Source: Actinernus sp. WN-2022 (Eukaryota > Cnidaria > Anthozoa > Actiniaria > Actinernidae). From it: DNA of 64,000 nt. The translations under genes and the position numbers were made by a program. The stretch spans positions 53,602,021-53,666,020 of the forward strand of contig JAOWCC010001634.1 in NCBI GenBank assembly GCA_030867875.1, given 5' to 3'. Below are positions 38,074-47,282 of the stretch, piece after piece (position 1 is the first letter of the stretch; each line of letters begins with the position of its first letter). Under the pieces are notes generated by a model. It had not been told where the DNA came from, made no database searches, and was given only the letters and a program-made list of their open reading frames with translations.

Positions 38074-38104
38074 ACTCCGGCTGCTGCCATAGCAGCGCCG
38101 GAGT
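38074..38104. repeat. CTCCGGC hairpin at the right edge of the 11.7-kb insertion
   Basis: Same 31-bp hairpin and same preceding CAGACTGCATTTTAAG as at 36039. LINE sequence resumes immediately after, so this hairpin is the terminus of the insertion. Confidence 0.85.
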
Positions 38105-38105
38105 A

Positions 38106-38887
38106 ATAATGAATTAAGGGCAGTTGCGGACTGGATGAAAACTAATAGATTAGCTCTTAGTCTACAAAAAACTAATTTTATATTATTCCATTCTAATCAA
38201 CATAAGCCTACTCAGTCTTTTAATATCAGAATTGATAATAGCATTATTAAACAAGTTTCTTTTGTAAAATATTTAGGAATTTCATTTGATTCTAATCTTA
38301 ACTGGAAATGTCACATTAATGAACTATGCTTAAAGTTATCAAAAACTATTGGCATTTTGTCTAAGGTTAGACATTTTGTCAATACCGATATCCTTGTTAT
38401 GCTTTATTATGCTCTAGTTTATCCATTTCTAACTTATGGTGTTCAAGCCTGGGGTCTTACATACCATAGTTACCTAAAGCCTATTTCTATAATCCAGAAA
38501 AAAGCTGTAAGAATTATAACTTTTTCAGAACCTAGATCCCACTCTGAACCTCTCTTTAAATCATTCAACATGCTTAAGTTTAACGATGTTATTAATCTTC
38601 AAATTCTTTCATTTCTTTTTCAGTGGTCTCATAATCTAACACCTAGTAGCTTTAGTGACTATTTTAAGTACGTATCCAATGTTCACTCCTATCCTACCCG
38701 TCAATCCCTAAGTAATGATATATATTTAAAAGCTGTTAAAACTACTCACTATGGATTACGTTCTCTTCAATATACTGGTTCAAAACTTTGGAATTCTTTA
38801 CCTTCTGATACAAGAAACATAACCTCTCTCGTCTCCTTTCGTAAAAATATTAAACGCTCTGTTTTAGATAATTATTCCTTTGACTAG
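38106..38887 (+). pseudogene. LINE protein, C-terminal part (continuation of 23594-26361)
   Basis: It resumes the LINE protein after the insertion: ELRAVADWMKTNRLALSLQK, then FVKYLGISFDSNLNWKCHIN, FLTYGVQAWGLTY, IQKKAVRIITFSE, YPTRQS, GSKLWNSLPSDTRNITSLVS. The 250-aa stretch from 38135 is open to its natural stop at 38887. Family knowledge: this follows the FADD block and forms the thumb and C-terminal domain. The open frame is notable because the upstream half has many breaks. Confidence 0.9.
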
Positions 38888-38965
38888 TCTTGATTTTATA
38901 ATATTTATTAGATTATAAGAAATACAAACTTACTTTAATGTATTCTCCCTTTAAATATAAGTATT

Positions 38966-39008
38966 GAGGGTCATCCTCTCGATTAGTTTATGCTATTAGG
39001 ATGACCCG
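38966..39008 (+). terminator. LINE 3' UTR stem-loop
   Basis: GGGTCATCCT and AGGATGACCC form a perfect 10-bp stem about 80 bp past the stop. LINE 3' UTR stem-loops are recognised by their own RT in several families; that role here is inference. Confidence 0.7.
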
Positions 39009-39374
39009 AACTCAATAAAATAATTATATTAGTTAATATTATATGTTCAAATATTCACATCGTAAATGTCAATTCATAAGTATATTTCCAAATCGTAAAC
39101 TTATTATTGAGTCAAATAAAACATGATGATGATGATTTCAAGTTGTATCGGTTTTGACTTTTTCCCGTAATGAGGGTCGAGCCAAAGAGGTTTCCTTTAC
39201 ACAATGGTGAAGATCACGAGCACTCGGTGCTAAGCTCCGCCTCCTCCGGCCTTCCGTAATCCCAGTGGATCTCAAATGTACGCTTGTCGGGCCCGGCCTA
39301 ATCATCCGAGCGGGAAATTCAAATTGGAAAAACACCAAAATTTACGTAAACGTCAACAACATGAAGTGACACCT

Positions 39375-39790
39375 GAAGCGGCTACTTTGAAACTAGGACG
39401 CTTTAGTTAAAATAAGAATATCTCACGGTAATGTTCAAATCGCATCGACATCAAGTATGAAAACAGATTCTACACGCTTTCACCTTTCAAATGAGCTATC
39501 ATTCAAGCTTCTCGGTCTTCTAGAAGTCAAAATATTGATATAAGTGTCGCGGCTAGTTCTGTTCAACTCTACGCAAGTGTTTAAAAAACCGCCTCTGAAT
39601 CGGCTACTTTCAAACCAAGACGCTTTAGTTAAAATAAAAATATCTCACGGTAATGTTCAAATCGTATTGCAAACAAGTATGAAAACAGATTCTCTAGGCA
39701 TCCACCTTTCGAATGAGCTATCATTCGATCAAGCTTCTTGGTCTTCTAGAAGCCACGATAGTTTTATTAAAACGTCTCGATCAAGGTTGT
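39375..39790 (+). repeat. 222-bp tandem duplication
   Basis: Two copies share CGGCTACTTT, GACGCTTTAGTTAAAATAA, ATATCTCACGGTAATGTTCA and GGTCTTCTAGAAG, offset by 222 bp (39379 and 39601). They differ at scattered bases. No coding content seen. Confidence 0.85.
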
Positions 39791-40610
39791 GAACTAAAGC
39801 CGCGTGTTATGTGTCGTAAAGCATGACAGTTGCCGAAATTAGAGCTAACCTAAAAGCTCAAAGTTATGAACTAAAGCTTCTTTACAACACTTGTCTTAAT
39901 ATAACAAGCAGCTTTCATTATCGTTGGTTAAGCGAAACCAAGTCAGTAACACTGTAGATTAGTTTTCATGGATAATTATATCGTTAAGCGTTTTTCAACA
40001 TCAACTTTACAACACTACCTGAATAAATGGCGATGAAATGAACGAGTTGTTATCTTTAGCAAGGAATTGAAATCAGGAAAATTTGGGATGATTTATATTT
40101 TAAACAATGATATAGAGACGAGTTCACACTAGCGACGCAAGCTAATTATGACAGGGTCTGCGTATTTTGGTTGCGCTTATGTTTGTCTCACTAGTGTGAA
40201 CCAGTCCTTACTGATAATTCTCTTGAGAATTTGTCAAGTTTTACCTTATCAATCATCGTATGATTGATAGGTTAGGCTTTGCATTGGAATGACGTACATT
40301 ACCTCACGTGAAAGCTAGAGCCAATCAAATAACGATTTTCAACGTTCATTGTGCCAGAGCGCGTCATTTGAAAATGTCCACAAAACAATAGTCATTCTGC
40401 TCCCTAGTCTAAATGGCGACACACACTAACCTAAACCCATGACCATAGTGTCCCAGGTAACAAAGGTCAACTAAACTATCCTTAATAATATAGAGTCAAC
40501 ACATATCTCTAAAACCTCGCCTCACGCATAGAATCTGAGACGCTTGGTAAAGGATCAAGCACTTCACCGTTGTATCTGAAATAGTCTCAGGATTGTGTGG
40601 TATTACGTCC
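39791..40610. other. Non-coding stretch with a small hairpin and a repeat fragment
   Basis: Contains the 40132-40201 foldback and one partial unit of the 47-bp array (40399-40425). I see no gene, and no LTR for the gypsy element to its right. Confidence 0.5.
40132..40201. repeat. 70-bp foldback (GTTCACACTAG ends)
   Basis: GTTCACACTAG and CTAGTGTGAAC are perfect inverted arms around a 48-base middle. Probably a tiny foldback/MITE. Confidence 0.75.
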
Positions 40611-41663
40611 TCACTCTACACTCTTGGGTTGCACATCTTCTTGCTCTTTAGTGGCCTTTCCAACCTCAGGCTCAATGAATCTCTTCATGTGCGCCACGTT
40701 CCTCATTTTGCTCCTTCCATCAGTGTCTTCTATGAGAACAGCATTACCATCCTGCGCTGAATTTCTCATCAGCATACTCCTTTTGGCGTAGTTTTGCACG
40801 GGCGTCTCTCCCCCCAAGAGTTGTTACCATTCTGTCTCCATGGCCCGGTCGTTCCGCACTCTAAGTTTCGGAAGCTTATCGCGGAACTTCCTTCCCATCA
40901 GCAACTCCGCTGGTGACATTCCGGTCTCAATGTGAGGTGATGTCCTGTATTGGAATAGGAAGTCCTCCACAGCTCTCTTCCAATCTTTTCCTTCCAGCTT
41001 GGCAATTCTCACAGCCTTCAGGAGAGTCTCGTTGCACCGTTCAACTTCCCCGTTACTCTGAGGCCAGTATGGAACACCTTTCTTGTGTACTATTCCAAGA
41101 TAGTCCAAGAACCCTTCAAATTCTTTGGATGCAAAGGGTGGTCCATTGTCGCTACGGACGCTTTCCGGTAGACCGTGTGTCCTGAACATTGCCTCCATAC
41201 ACTTTATCACATGTTGTGCGTCTGTTTTCTTCACCAGAACTACCTCCGGCCAACGCGAGTAGTGATCTACTACTACTAGGAGATGATCGCCTCCTGATAC
41301 TTCAAGAAGGTCGACTGCAATGTCAGTCCATGGACCCTCGGGTAGTCTTGTTGATCGGATGGGCTCTGGCTGGGCTCTTTGTCCTACAAGCTGGCATGGG
41401 TGGCATGCTCGTACGACTTGTTCGACTTGCTTGTGCATCTGTGGCCACCAGACCTTTTCTCGCAACCTGGCCTTGGTACGAACTATGCCTTGATGTCCTT
41501 CATGAGCTAACCTGATAGTATGTTTCCACAGATTCTCAGGCATGACAATGCGATTTCCTCTCATCACCAGCTGCCCCAGGACCCATAACTCATCTTTGAG
41601 AGCCTTGTACACAGTACCTTGTAGACGAAACCAGTTTCCTGTGGTCACTGCTTCACGCACCAA
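40611..41663 (-). pseudogene. Gypsy A integrase and pol C-terminus
   Basis: Integrase inserts the DNA copy. The main frame (40824-41663) has the zinc HHCC region (LAHEGHQG, then CHPCQ), and the DDE core: D in TDIAVDLLE (residue 118), D in SDNGPPF (172) and E in NGEVERCN (208). The D-D spacing of 53 and D-35-E spacing are normal. It ends with a GMSPAELLMGRKFR conserved block. A frame change near 40820 leads to the C-terminal tail (40611-40817; KMRNVAHMKRF). The catalytic triad is intact although the element is dead elsewhere. Confidence 0.9.
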
Positions 41664-42705
41664 CTTCAGTGTAGGGGTCTTCTTTTGAGGTTTCTTCTAC
41701 CTGCCTGGGCACTAAAGCTGCAGGCACTGCCTCCCTTGCGATGCTACAAGCATATTCTTCTGTCTTATCAACATCTTCATCTTCGGTTTGACCCACCGGA
41801 AGTCGGCTTAGAACATCCGCGGCGTTTTGTTTGCCTGGTATGTATCTGACGGTGTATCTGAACTGCTGGAGATAGAGTAACCATCGCTCTATCCTGGCAG
41901 AGGGTGGTTGTGCGCTTGACCGCCCAAGTACAATGACTAGAGGCTTGTGGTCTGTGCAGACCTCGAAGTCGATTCCGTACAAGTAAAGGTAAAACTTCTG
42001 ACATGCCCACCTGACGGCCAAGGCCTCTCTTTCGAACTGTGAGTACCTTGTCTCGACTAGCGTAATATATGGGCCTATACGATCCATCTTCTTGCTTCTG
42101 TTCAAGTATTGCAATGGGTGATGTATCTGTTATGATCCGGGTTACCGCACCTTGCTTGTGGTAAGCCATCACCGGTGCTTGGGTAAGCTGAACCTTAATC
42201 TCGTGGAACGCTTTTTTCTCTTTGTCGCCCCACTTCCACTGGGTACCTTTGCACGTTAAATCCCACAATGGTCCCGACATTGTGGCAAAATTGGGGATGA
42301 ACTTTGCGCAGAACTGGACTGAACCAAGGAAGCTTCTCATCTCGGACTGGTTATGGGGTCTTGGAGCCTCGACGATTGCCTTCACCCGCTCGCTTGACAC
42401 TTTCAGTCCTCCACAGAGTATGTCTCCCATGTAGGTCATGCTTGTGACGCCAATCTCACACTTTTGGTAGTTGAGTGTCAATCCGTTTTCTTCCAGCTTA
42501 CACACGACTCTTTCAAGGTTCTCGTCGTGTTCCTTGTCATCTGCACTAACCCTCGCACGTCGTCATGGAGGTTGTGCGCACCTGGGCAATCTGTGATGAT
42601 TTGCCACACTATCTGCTGGAATTTCTCAGTCGCCATATTCACACTAAACAGCAAGCGTTTGTATCTGTACAGACCATTTGGTCCAGCAAATGTTGTAATG
42701 TCCCT
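41653..42705 (-). pseudogene. Gypsy A reverse transcriptase (second half) and RNase H
   Basis: On the minus strand from 42705: GPNGLYRYKRLLFSVNMATE, then the catalytic pair as HDD (NLHDDVRG near 42555), then the connection (GLKVSSERVKAIVEAPRP, MRSFLGSVQFCAKFI), then RNase H (IITDTSP, EREALAVRWACQKFY, CTDHKPL). The upstream RT motifs lie beyond the inserted LINE. Frames change near 42540 and 42080. It is a decayed pol fragment. Confidence 0.88.
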
Positions 42706-42710
42706 AGAGT

Positions 42711-43554
42711 AAAATACAAAATATTGCCACAGAACCTAATGTTCTTATTGACGTTGACCCAGTCAAACGAGTCAATGATTGCAAGATACTCGGTGTACAC
42801 ATAGACGAATTTCTAACATGGGAAAAACACATCGATGACATAGCCAAGAACGTCTCATCGGGAATTGGGGCAATAAAAAAGCTCAGGGAATTTGTAGACC
42901 GTGATACGCTAGTATGCGTTTATAATGCCCTTGTGCAACCCCACTTCGACTATTGTTGCGAGGTGTGGGACACATTGGGAAGCATACTATCACAGCGTCT
43001 GCAGAAACTTCAAAACAGGTGCGCTAGAGTGATTATGAAGCGTCCGAACGAAGCTGGGCAATCTGAAATAGCTCTCCGCTCATTGGGTTGGATCACACTT
43101 GAGGAGCGGAGAGCTAAAATTAAGGCTGGACTCATGTTCAAAATAATCAACAATTTGGCACCTCAACGGCTCTCTAGCATCTTCAGTGACTCGTATGCAG
43201 TCAATTGCAACTACGACCTGCGGAATACACATAAAAAAGTTTCCGTTCCTCTTCCTAAAACTGAATTCCTAAATATGGAATGAATTACCTATAGAATTAA
43301 GAACCTCTGAGTCATTAGCCCAGTTTCGCTCAAAGATTTCCCCCGGCCTATTAGCGTAATTATATGTATTAGTATCTAAATATAGTAGTTAGCAGTTTAT
43401 AGTAGTATTTATAGTAGTAATTATCATAGATTGATATGTAATAGGTTAGTTTTTAGCTTAGAACATTATTTTATTTATATGAGTAGTGCACGCCCCTTCT
43501 GGAAATCAGCTTCTAGTTGTGAGGGTGCTGCGTGTGTTTAAATAAAGTTGATCA
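42711..43554 (+). mobile_element. 5'-truncated LINE nested in gypsy A RT
   Basis: This plus-strand LINE tail is flanked by a 5-bp target duplication AGAGT (42706-42710 and 43555-43559). Its protein reads KILGVHIDEF-like then TWEKHIDDIAKNV, DYCCEVWDTLGS, LQNRCARVIM, LEERRAKIKAG, YDLRNTHKKVSVP and, after a frameshift near 43275, NELPIELRTSESLAQFRS. It ends near AATAAAGTTGATCA. Only the C-terminal domain is present. Gypsy RT codons join across it (LHPDS then RDITTFAG), so the insertion is certain. Confidence 0.95.
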
Positions 43555-44661
43555 AGAGTCGGGGTGGAGCTAGACTTGGTGAAATGCCATGTTTAGATGT
43601 AATTTGGAGAACACCTTAGGTTTCCTCGACTGTAGGAACTGGATGCTTCTCCCTCACTAACGCGCGATTTGCTTGCCTCATATCTAGGCAAATCCTGACA
43701 TCACCGTCTTGTTTCTCAACGACCACTAGGGGGTTGACCCAGCTGGTAGGCCCATTCACTTTTTCAATAACGTCAAGCGCTTCAAGTTGCTCCAGCTTCT
43801 CTACAACCTTACGCCTCCTACGGAAGGGAATTCTGCGCAGGGGTTGGGCTATGGGGTGCACACTCATCAATGTGGAGTTTTAACTGATAACCCTTAAGTT
43901 TACCCAGGCCCTCAAACACCTTGGGGTACTTTGCTTTAAGAGCTGCTTTCCTATTTACTTGCTCTACACCTCCTATTGAGCTGGTTGGCTTTACATTACA
44001 ATTATTGATTTGAACACCAACCCTCAGAATATCTAGCAACTCAGAGGTTTCCGCGACCCAATAAAGTTGCTGCTTTGCCAGGCATGATAAAAAACTGAGC
44101 GCACTGTGACAATTTTGTTTGCGATACGCACACATTTAAGCTACAGTTTCCTTTTAGTTGAAGAGGCTCAACAGATGCGTAAGTATAGACTTTATCACAC
44201 TTTGATAAGGTAACCCTCCCTTCTGTTATAGCCTCAAATACTTCTTCTGACATTAAGTTACAACTAGCCCCTGAATATATCATAACGTTTATGAGCTTGT
44301 CTTCCACATCCAGCTCCAAGGTGTTGTGATTTTCAATGCTAGTAGTGGTGAACGCGTAGAAATCATTTGTCACTGAATCTTGATCACCAGCTTGGCCTTC
44401 ATGAACATTGTGTACACCCTCGTGTGAGCTTTCTGAATCTCTTCGCCCGCTTCCTCGACTCTTCTCTCGACCACGACCACGACTTGAACTGCGGTCCTGT
44501 GCTTGCTTGGAGTGGCAGCAGACCTCGAAGTGCCCCATATTTCCACACTTCACTAACTTGTGAGAAATACGACAATCTTTGTTTGTGTCCCACTTTGTCC
44601 CACTTACAACATTTTCCTTTGAATTTTGACGAACTGTCATATTTGTGACTGGTTTTAACAC
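43555..44661 (-). pseudogene. Gypsy A protease and first part of reverse transcriptase
   Basis: From 44661 on the minus strand: a linker with Arg/Ser-rich stretch (SRGRGREKSRGSGRR), then a retropepsin-like domain where the catalytic triad reads YSGAS instead of DSGAS, so the Asp is replaced by Tyr. A frame change near 44050 leads to HIDECAPHSPTP, then RT start (VEKLEQLEALDVIEKVNGPT, WVNPLVVVEKQDGDVRICLD, MRQANRALVREKHPVPTVEE). It runs on past a stop at 43616 to VFSKLHLNMAFHQ, where the nested LINE interrupts. Dead. Confidence 0.87.
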
Positions 44662-45227
44662 TATTTACTTGACCCTCAGGCATGAGAGTGAGTGCCTCTT
44701 TGTCATTGTACTGAATAACAACTTCTAGTAGTTTACTTAGAGTCAATGAATCTTCGCGATACAATTTTGATTTTAGGGGTTTATCTTTAATGTACCAGAT
44801 TACACGATCTCTTACCTGGTTGTCTTTTTCCTTCCCGTAAATCACAGTGATCTACCAGGGTTTTCAGGCGTGTCACAAAGTTGTTTATTGTTTCACCAGG
44901 GTTTGGTTTCGTTGCTAGAAACGTCTGTCTCGCCATGGGGATATTTTTCTTCAGTTTGAAGTGTTCTGACAGACAGGCCATGGCCTTCGTATAATCTTTG
45001 GCTTCCCCTGTAACGGCACTCGGGTATGTTTTGAAAACATCTCGCACTCCTGGTCCAGCAATATGCAAAAGAAGGGCTCGCTTTTGTGTCATTTCAGCAA
45101 ATCCCGAAGCGGCTACGTACAGCTCGAATTCCGCTTTCCATATTTGCCATCTTTGGGCCAATGTCGCCGGTTCGCCCACAGCATCGAACGGTTTCAAACC
45201 CGGTAAACCGCTTAAACATACCGCCAT
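44399..45227 (-). pseudogene. Gypsy A gag
   Basis: Starts MAVCLSGLPGLKPFDAVGEP. Capsid-like gag features follow: WQIWKAEFELYVAASG, LLLHIAGPGVRDVFKTYP, ARQTFLATKPNPGETINNFV. A frameshift near 44830 moves to KEKDNQVRDRVIWYIKDKPL and KLLEVVIQYNDKEAL. A degenerate zinc knuckle follows (CCKWDKVGHK). Family knowledge: gag builds the particle and binds RNA. The leader between the LTR and this ATG is about 85 bp. Confidence 0.88.
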
Positions 45228-45311
45228 TTCCTGTCTCTTTTATGTTCTTTAACTCTTGGATGGCTCTTGGTGGTATTACTGGCATTTTCTTTTTTATCCT
45301 TGTCGCCAAAT

Positions 45312-45433
45312 GTGGTATTTAGGACCCCGACTTACAAGCAACAACATTTATTGTCTCAAATAGCAATGGCGGACTTAATGTGTTTTCCTACATCCGGGAC
45401 CTTTCTATCCCATGATGCAGTGCGTACACCACA
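45312..45433 (-). repeat. 122-bp LTR of gypsy A (5' LTR)
   Basis: Begins TGTGG and ends CCACA (5-bp inverted ends, TG...CA). It is followed on the minus strand by TTTGGCGACAAGGAT, matching the post-LTR sequence of gypsy B (TTTTGGCGACGAGGAT), the probable primer-binding site. No second copy is seen, so the call rests on end motifs and position. Confidence 0.7.
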
Positions 45434-46010
45434 GTTATGTCAGCAAAGACACCTACCAGACTATCCTGGATGACTAATCGGGCTATGACCATGTTCTTTT
45501 GGATGAGCAAAGTAAGATATTTTTTGGTATACAATGTGGAGGGTGGTTTTTCCTCTACAATACCTTACCATTTGGCTGGAAAATATCTCCATATATATAT
45601 CACGCCACTGGACTGATGGCGTCCAATTTTCTCAGAATGATTGGCATCCCATGCTCACTATATATCGATGAGCGCCATAACGGACAGTTGCAAGTTGCAC
45701 TCAACCAGAGAGCGCTTGGGTCCATTAATGATACAGATAAGCGCAATGAAGAGGCAGCCAGGTCAGCAATCTTTCTCGTAACCCATTATTTAGTTGGATT
45801 AGGGTATTTCCTCGCATTAAAGAAGTCTATTCTAATACCCCGGAAGGGGAAGTGTTTGACCTCTTACCAGAAAAAAGAAAGAAATTCATTGACCTGCTGC
45901 AGGAACTGTTAGCAAAGAAGGTAGTCTCCGGCCGTCAAGAGCCTCCAGAGGCTGGCAGGAAAGTGTGCTTCCTTCGCTATTGTGGTGCCGGCCGCGCTGT
46001 TATTTACGGG
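45434..46010 (+). pseudogene. DIRS-like reverse transcriptase fragment
   Basis: Before 45499: SGYDHVLLDEQSK in one frame. Then FFGIQCGGWFFLYNTLPFGW, KISPYIYHATGLMASNFLRM and IPCSLYIDERHNGQL, where the usual catalytic YIDD is YIDE: the second Asp is Glu. It continues GLGYFLALKKSILIPRKGK, then in another frame FDLLPEKRKKFIDLLQELLA. Frameshifts and the altered Asp make it inactive. N-terminal RT motifs are missing. Confidence 0.83.
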
Positions 46011-46260
46011 AAATATATCGGGCTATTGGTAAAGGTCTTCGCTGTGCTAAACCTATACGGACGTACAAGACTCTTGAGTAAGACATTTCGCATTAGCTAT
46101 TCCTGGAGTGGCATCAGACGAAATCCCCAGCCGGTTATATCTGCCCAGTAGAGGGAATACAACGTTATGTCTATGACGAGACGGTTGGACATTGAGATGA
46201 CGACGAGCTACCTGTTTCGACCGACGACACCTCAAGGAGGCATCCTGAACGCCCCTTTCT

Positions 46261-46598
46261 AGTCATCCACAGCGGAAGCTCGCTTGAAGGTGTATTTAAA
46301 GGAAATGGGCTCGGATGACGGTGAAACCTTGCATGGATTCAGGGCTGGCTGCGCAATCACGTTGGCTTTATCAGGTGCAGAACTTTCAGAAATAATGGAT
46401 CATGTAGGTTGGTTCCGTCGGCATACAGCACTATACTACATGAATCTCGGCCGCGTTTTGAACCCTTCTGGTGCCTCAGCGCGGCTGGCGGCCACAGATC
46501 CAATACTACCACTGATTGGCAAGACATTAATAAACTTAAGCGTTTCGTATGCTTTTCCGACAGATCCCGCAACGAAACTTCTCCATATGGATTTGTAA
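46261..46598 (+). pseudogene. Tyrosine recombinase, C-terminal catalytic domain (DIRS-like)
   Basis: The frame contains GETLHGFRAGCAITLALSGA, then SEIMDHVGWFRRHTALYYM. These fit the second catalytic Arg (HGFR), the His (DHVGW) and the nucleophile Tyr (ALYYM) of the tyrosine recombinase fold, which DIRS elements use in place of an integrase. The N-terminal half, with the first Arg, is not readable in this copy. The stop is at 46598. Confidence 0.8.
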
Positions 46599-46643
46599 CC
46601 GGTTTTATTCTCTCGGTTACTACTGTTAACTGCAAACTACTGA

Positions 46644-46727
46644 TACTTGTCGAGACAGAATACTTGCATGGTACTTGTCGAGACAGAATACTTGCATGGT
46701 ACTTGTCGAGACAGAATACTTGCATGG
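46644..46727 (+). repeat. 28-bp tandem repeat, 3 exact copies
   Basis: TACTTGTCGAGACAGAATAC followed by TTGCATGG, three times without change, just after the DIRS remnant. The bases between here and 46916 hold no other feature that I can name. Confidence 0.95.
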
Positions 46728-46916
46728 GCTTTGAAGCCACAAACCGTAGAGTATCGCGTACAGAGCCGTCTCCTAACTTCTCTCTTAACTTATCCCTCTC
46801 GCGCGCACATGGCCCTGTCCTTAAGTATGCATTACCCACGGGATTACAGGTTAAACCGGTTACCATTGTTACACCTTTTCCCTTTTTTTTTTAAAGGGTT
46901 GACCGGAATAACACTC

Positions 46917-47282
46917 TTACCTCTGTAGGATCGCAGTAATTGCTTCTAGTAAGGTACCTTGTTGTTCTGGAAACTGGTCCTTTAGACTTACCATAAAGGT
47001 TGCTTTCTCCTTCCAATCTGAGGATTGAATTTGTGGGTAACAAAGCCATTCGGGCTGGTCCATCCACGCTGGTTTTCTTCTTAGACGTGATGAACGCCTA
47101 GGTATCGCTTTCTCAACGGAGTTAACGTTATGAACTGGGTCAATGACGGTATCTTCAACATGGCTTGCTTCATCATTTGTACCATGAGACTCAAAATTAA
47201 AAGGTTCACAATGAGTTTCCTCATGTATACGGATGTCCGACCCATCCGACTTGTCACGACTGTCACTTGGTATAGAGAACAA
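46917..47282 (-). pseudogene. Element C, pol C-terminal-like tail
   Basis: Contains AIPRRSSRLRRKPAWMDQPE, a basic tail typical of the end of gypsy polyproteins, then DWKEKATFMVSLKDQFPEQQ. It follows the protease linker with no RT between, so about 3 kb of pol was lost. Confidence 0.6.

Larger units (their letters stand above)
26362..38103. mobile_element. 11.7-kb non-coding repeat block inserted in the LINE
   Basis: The LINE frame ends at LQQLIN and resumes at ELRAVADWMKTNR, so everything between is an insertion or insertions. The sequence TAATAA borders both sides (26356-26361 and 38104-38109), a possible 6-bp target duplication. The left end has the perfect stem AAGCTGC-AC-GCAGCTT followed by CTCCGGCG. 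The right end is a CTCCGGCG-type hairpin. The interior is about 3.6 diverged copies of a ~3-kb unit and codes for nothing recognisable. Termini match no family I can name; Helitron/Helentron-like or a tandemly amplified non-autonomous element are possibilities. Confidence 0.75.
36011..38103 (+). repeat. Partial repeat unit, copy D
   Basis: It carries GCGCATGCCTCTTGCTTTAT at 37934 and a CATTTCCAGT...GAGTTCCATAAAATAGGAGCAGA segment shared with copy C. It lacks the unit start and ends with the CTCCGGC hairpin. Confidence 0.65.
23594..39136 (+). mobile_element. LINE (CR1/L2-like), nearly full length, split by two insertions
   Basis: The coding parts are 23594-26361 and 38106-38887. A 279-bp MITE sits in the PHD finger and an 11.7-kb repeat block lies between RT and the C-terminal domain. 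The 3' end (38888-39136) has a hairpin and finishes with (ATG)n near 39122-39136, as in CR1/L2 elements. Removing both insertions would leave about 3.7 kb. Confidence 0.85.
40611..45433 (-). mobile_element. Ty3/gypsy retrotransposon A, broken, with nested LINE
   Basis: Order on the minus strand: LTR (45312-45433), primer-binding region, gag, zinc region, protease, RT, RNase H, integrase. Many frameshifts and a LINE inserted in RT. No 3' LTR is found left of 40611, so that end is deleted or replaced. Confidence 0.88.
45434..46600 (+). mobile_element. DIRS-type retrotransposon remnant
   Basis: An RT fragment and a tyrosine recombinase C-terminal domain occur in order on the plus strand, the arrangement of DIRS-like elements. 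The middle (46000-46260) is frame-broken. The left edge abuts the gypsy A LTR, so gypsy A may have inserted in it. Confidence 0.8.

Noticed and set aside
26362..38103. Host genes in the 11.7-kb block
   Set aside because: All open frames there are short, unconserved among the repeated units, and lack domains.
40560..40620. 3' LTR of gypsy A (TGTGGTATT at 40595)
   Set aside because: Only nine bases agree with the 45312 LTR start, then the sequences differ.
41777..42505. Extra protein at the end of the RNase H frame (rich in Arg near 41800)
   Set aside because: It is the wrong frame after a frameshift in gypsy A; the true RNase H continues in the neighbouring frame.
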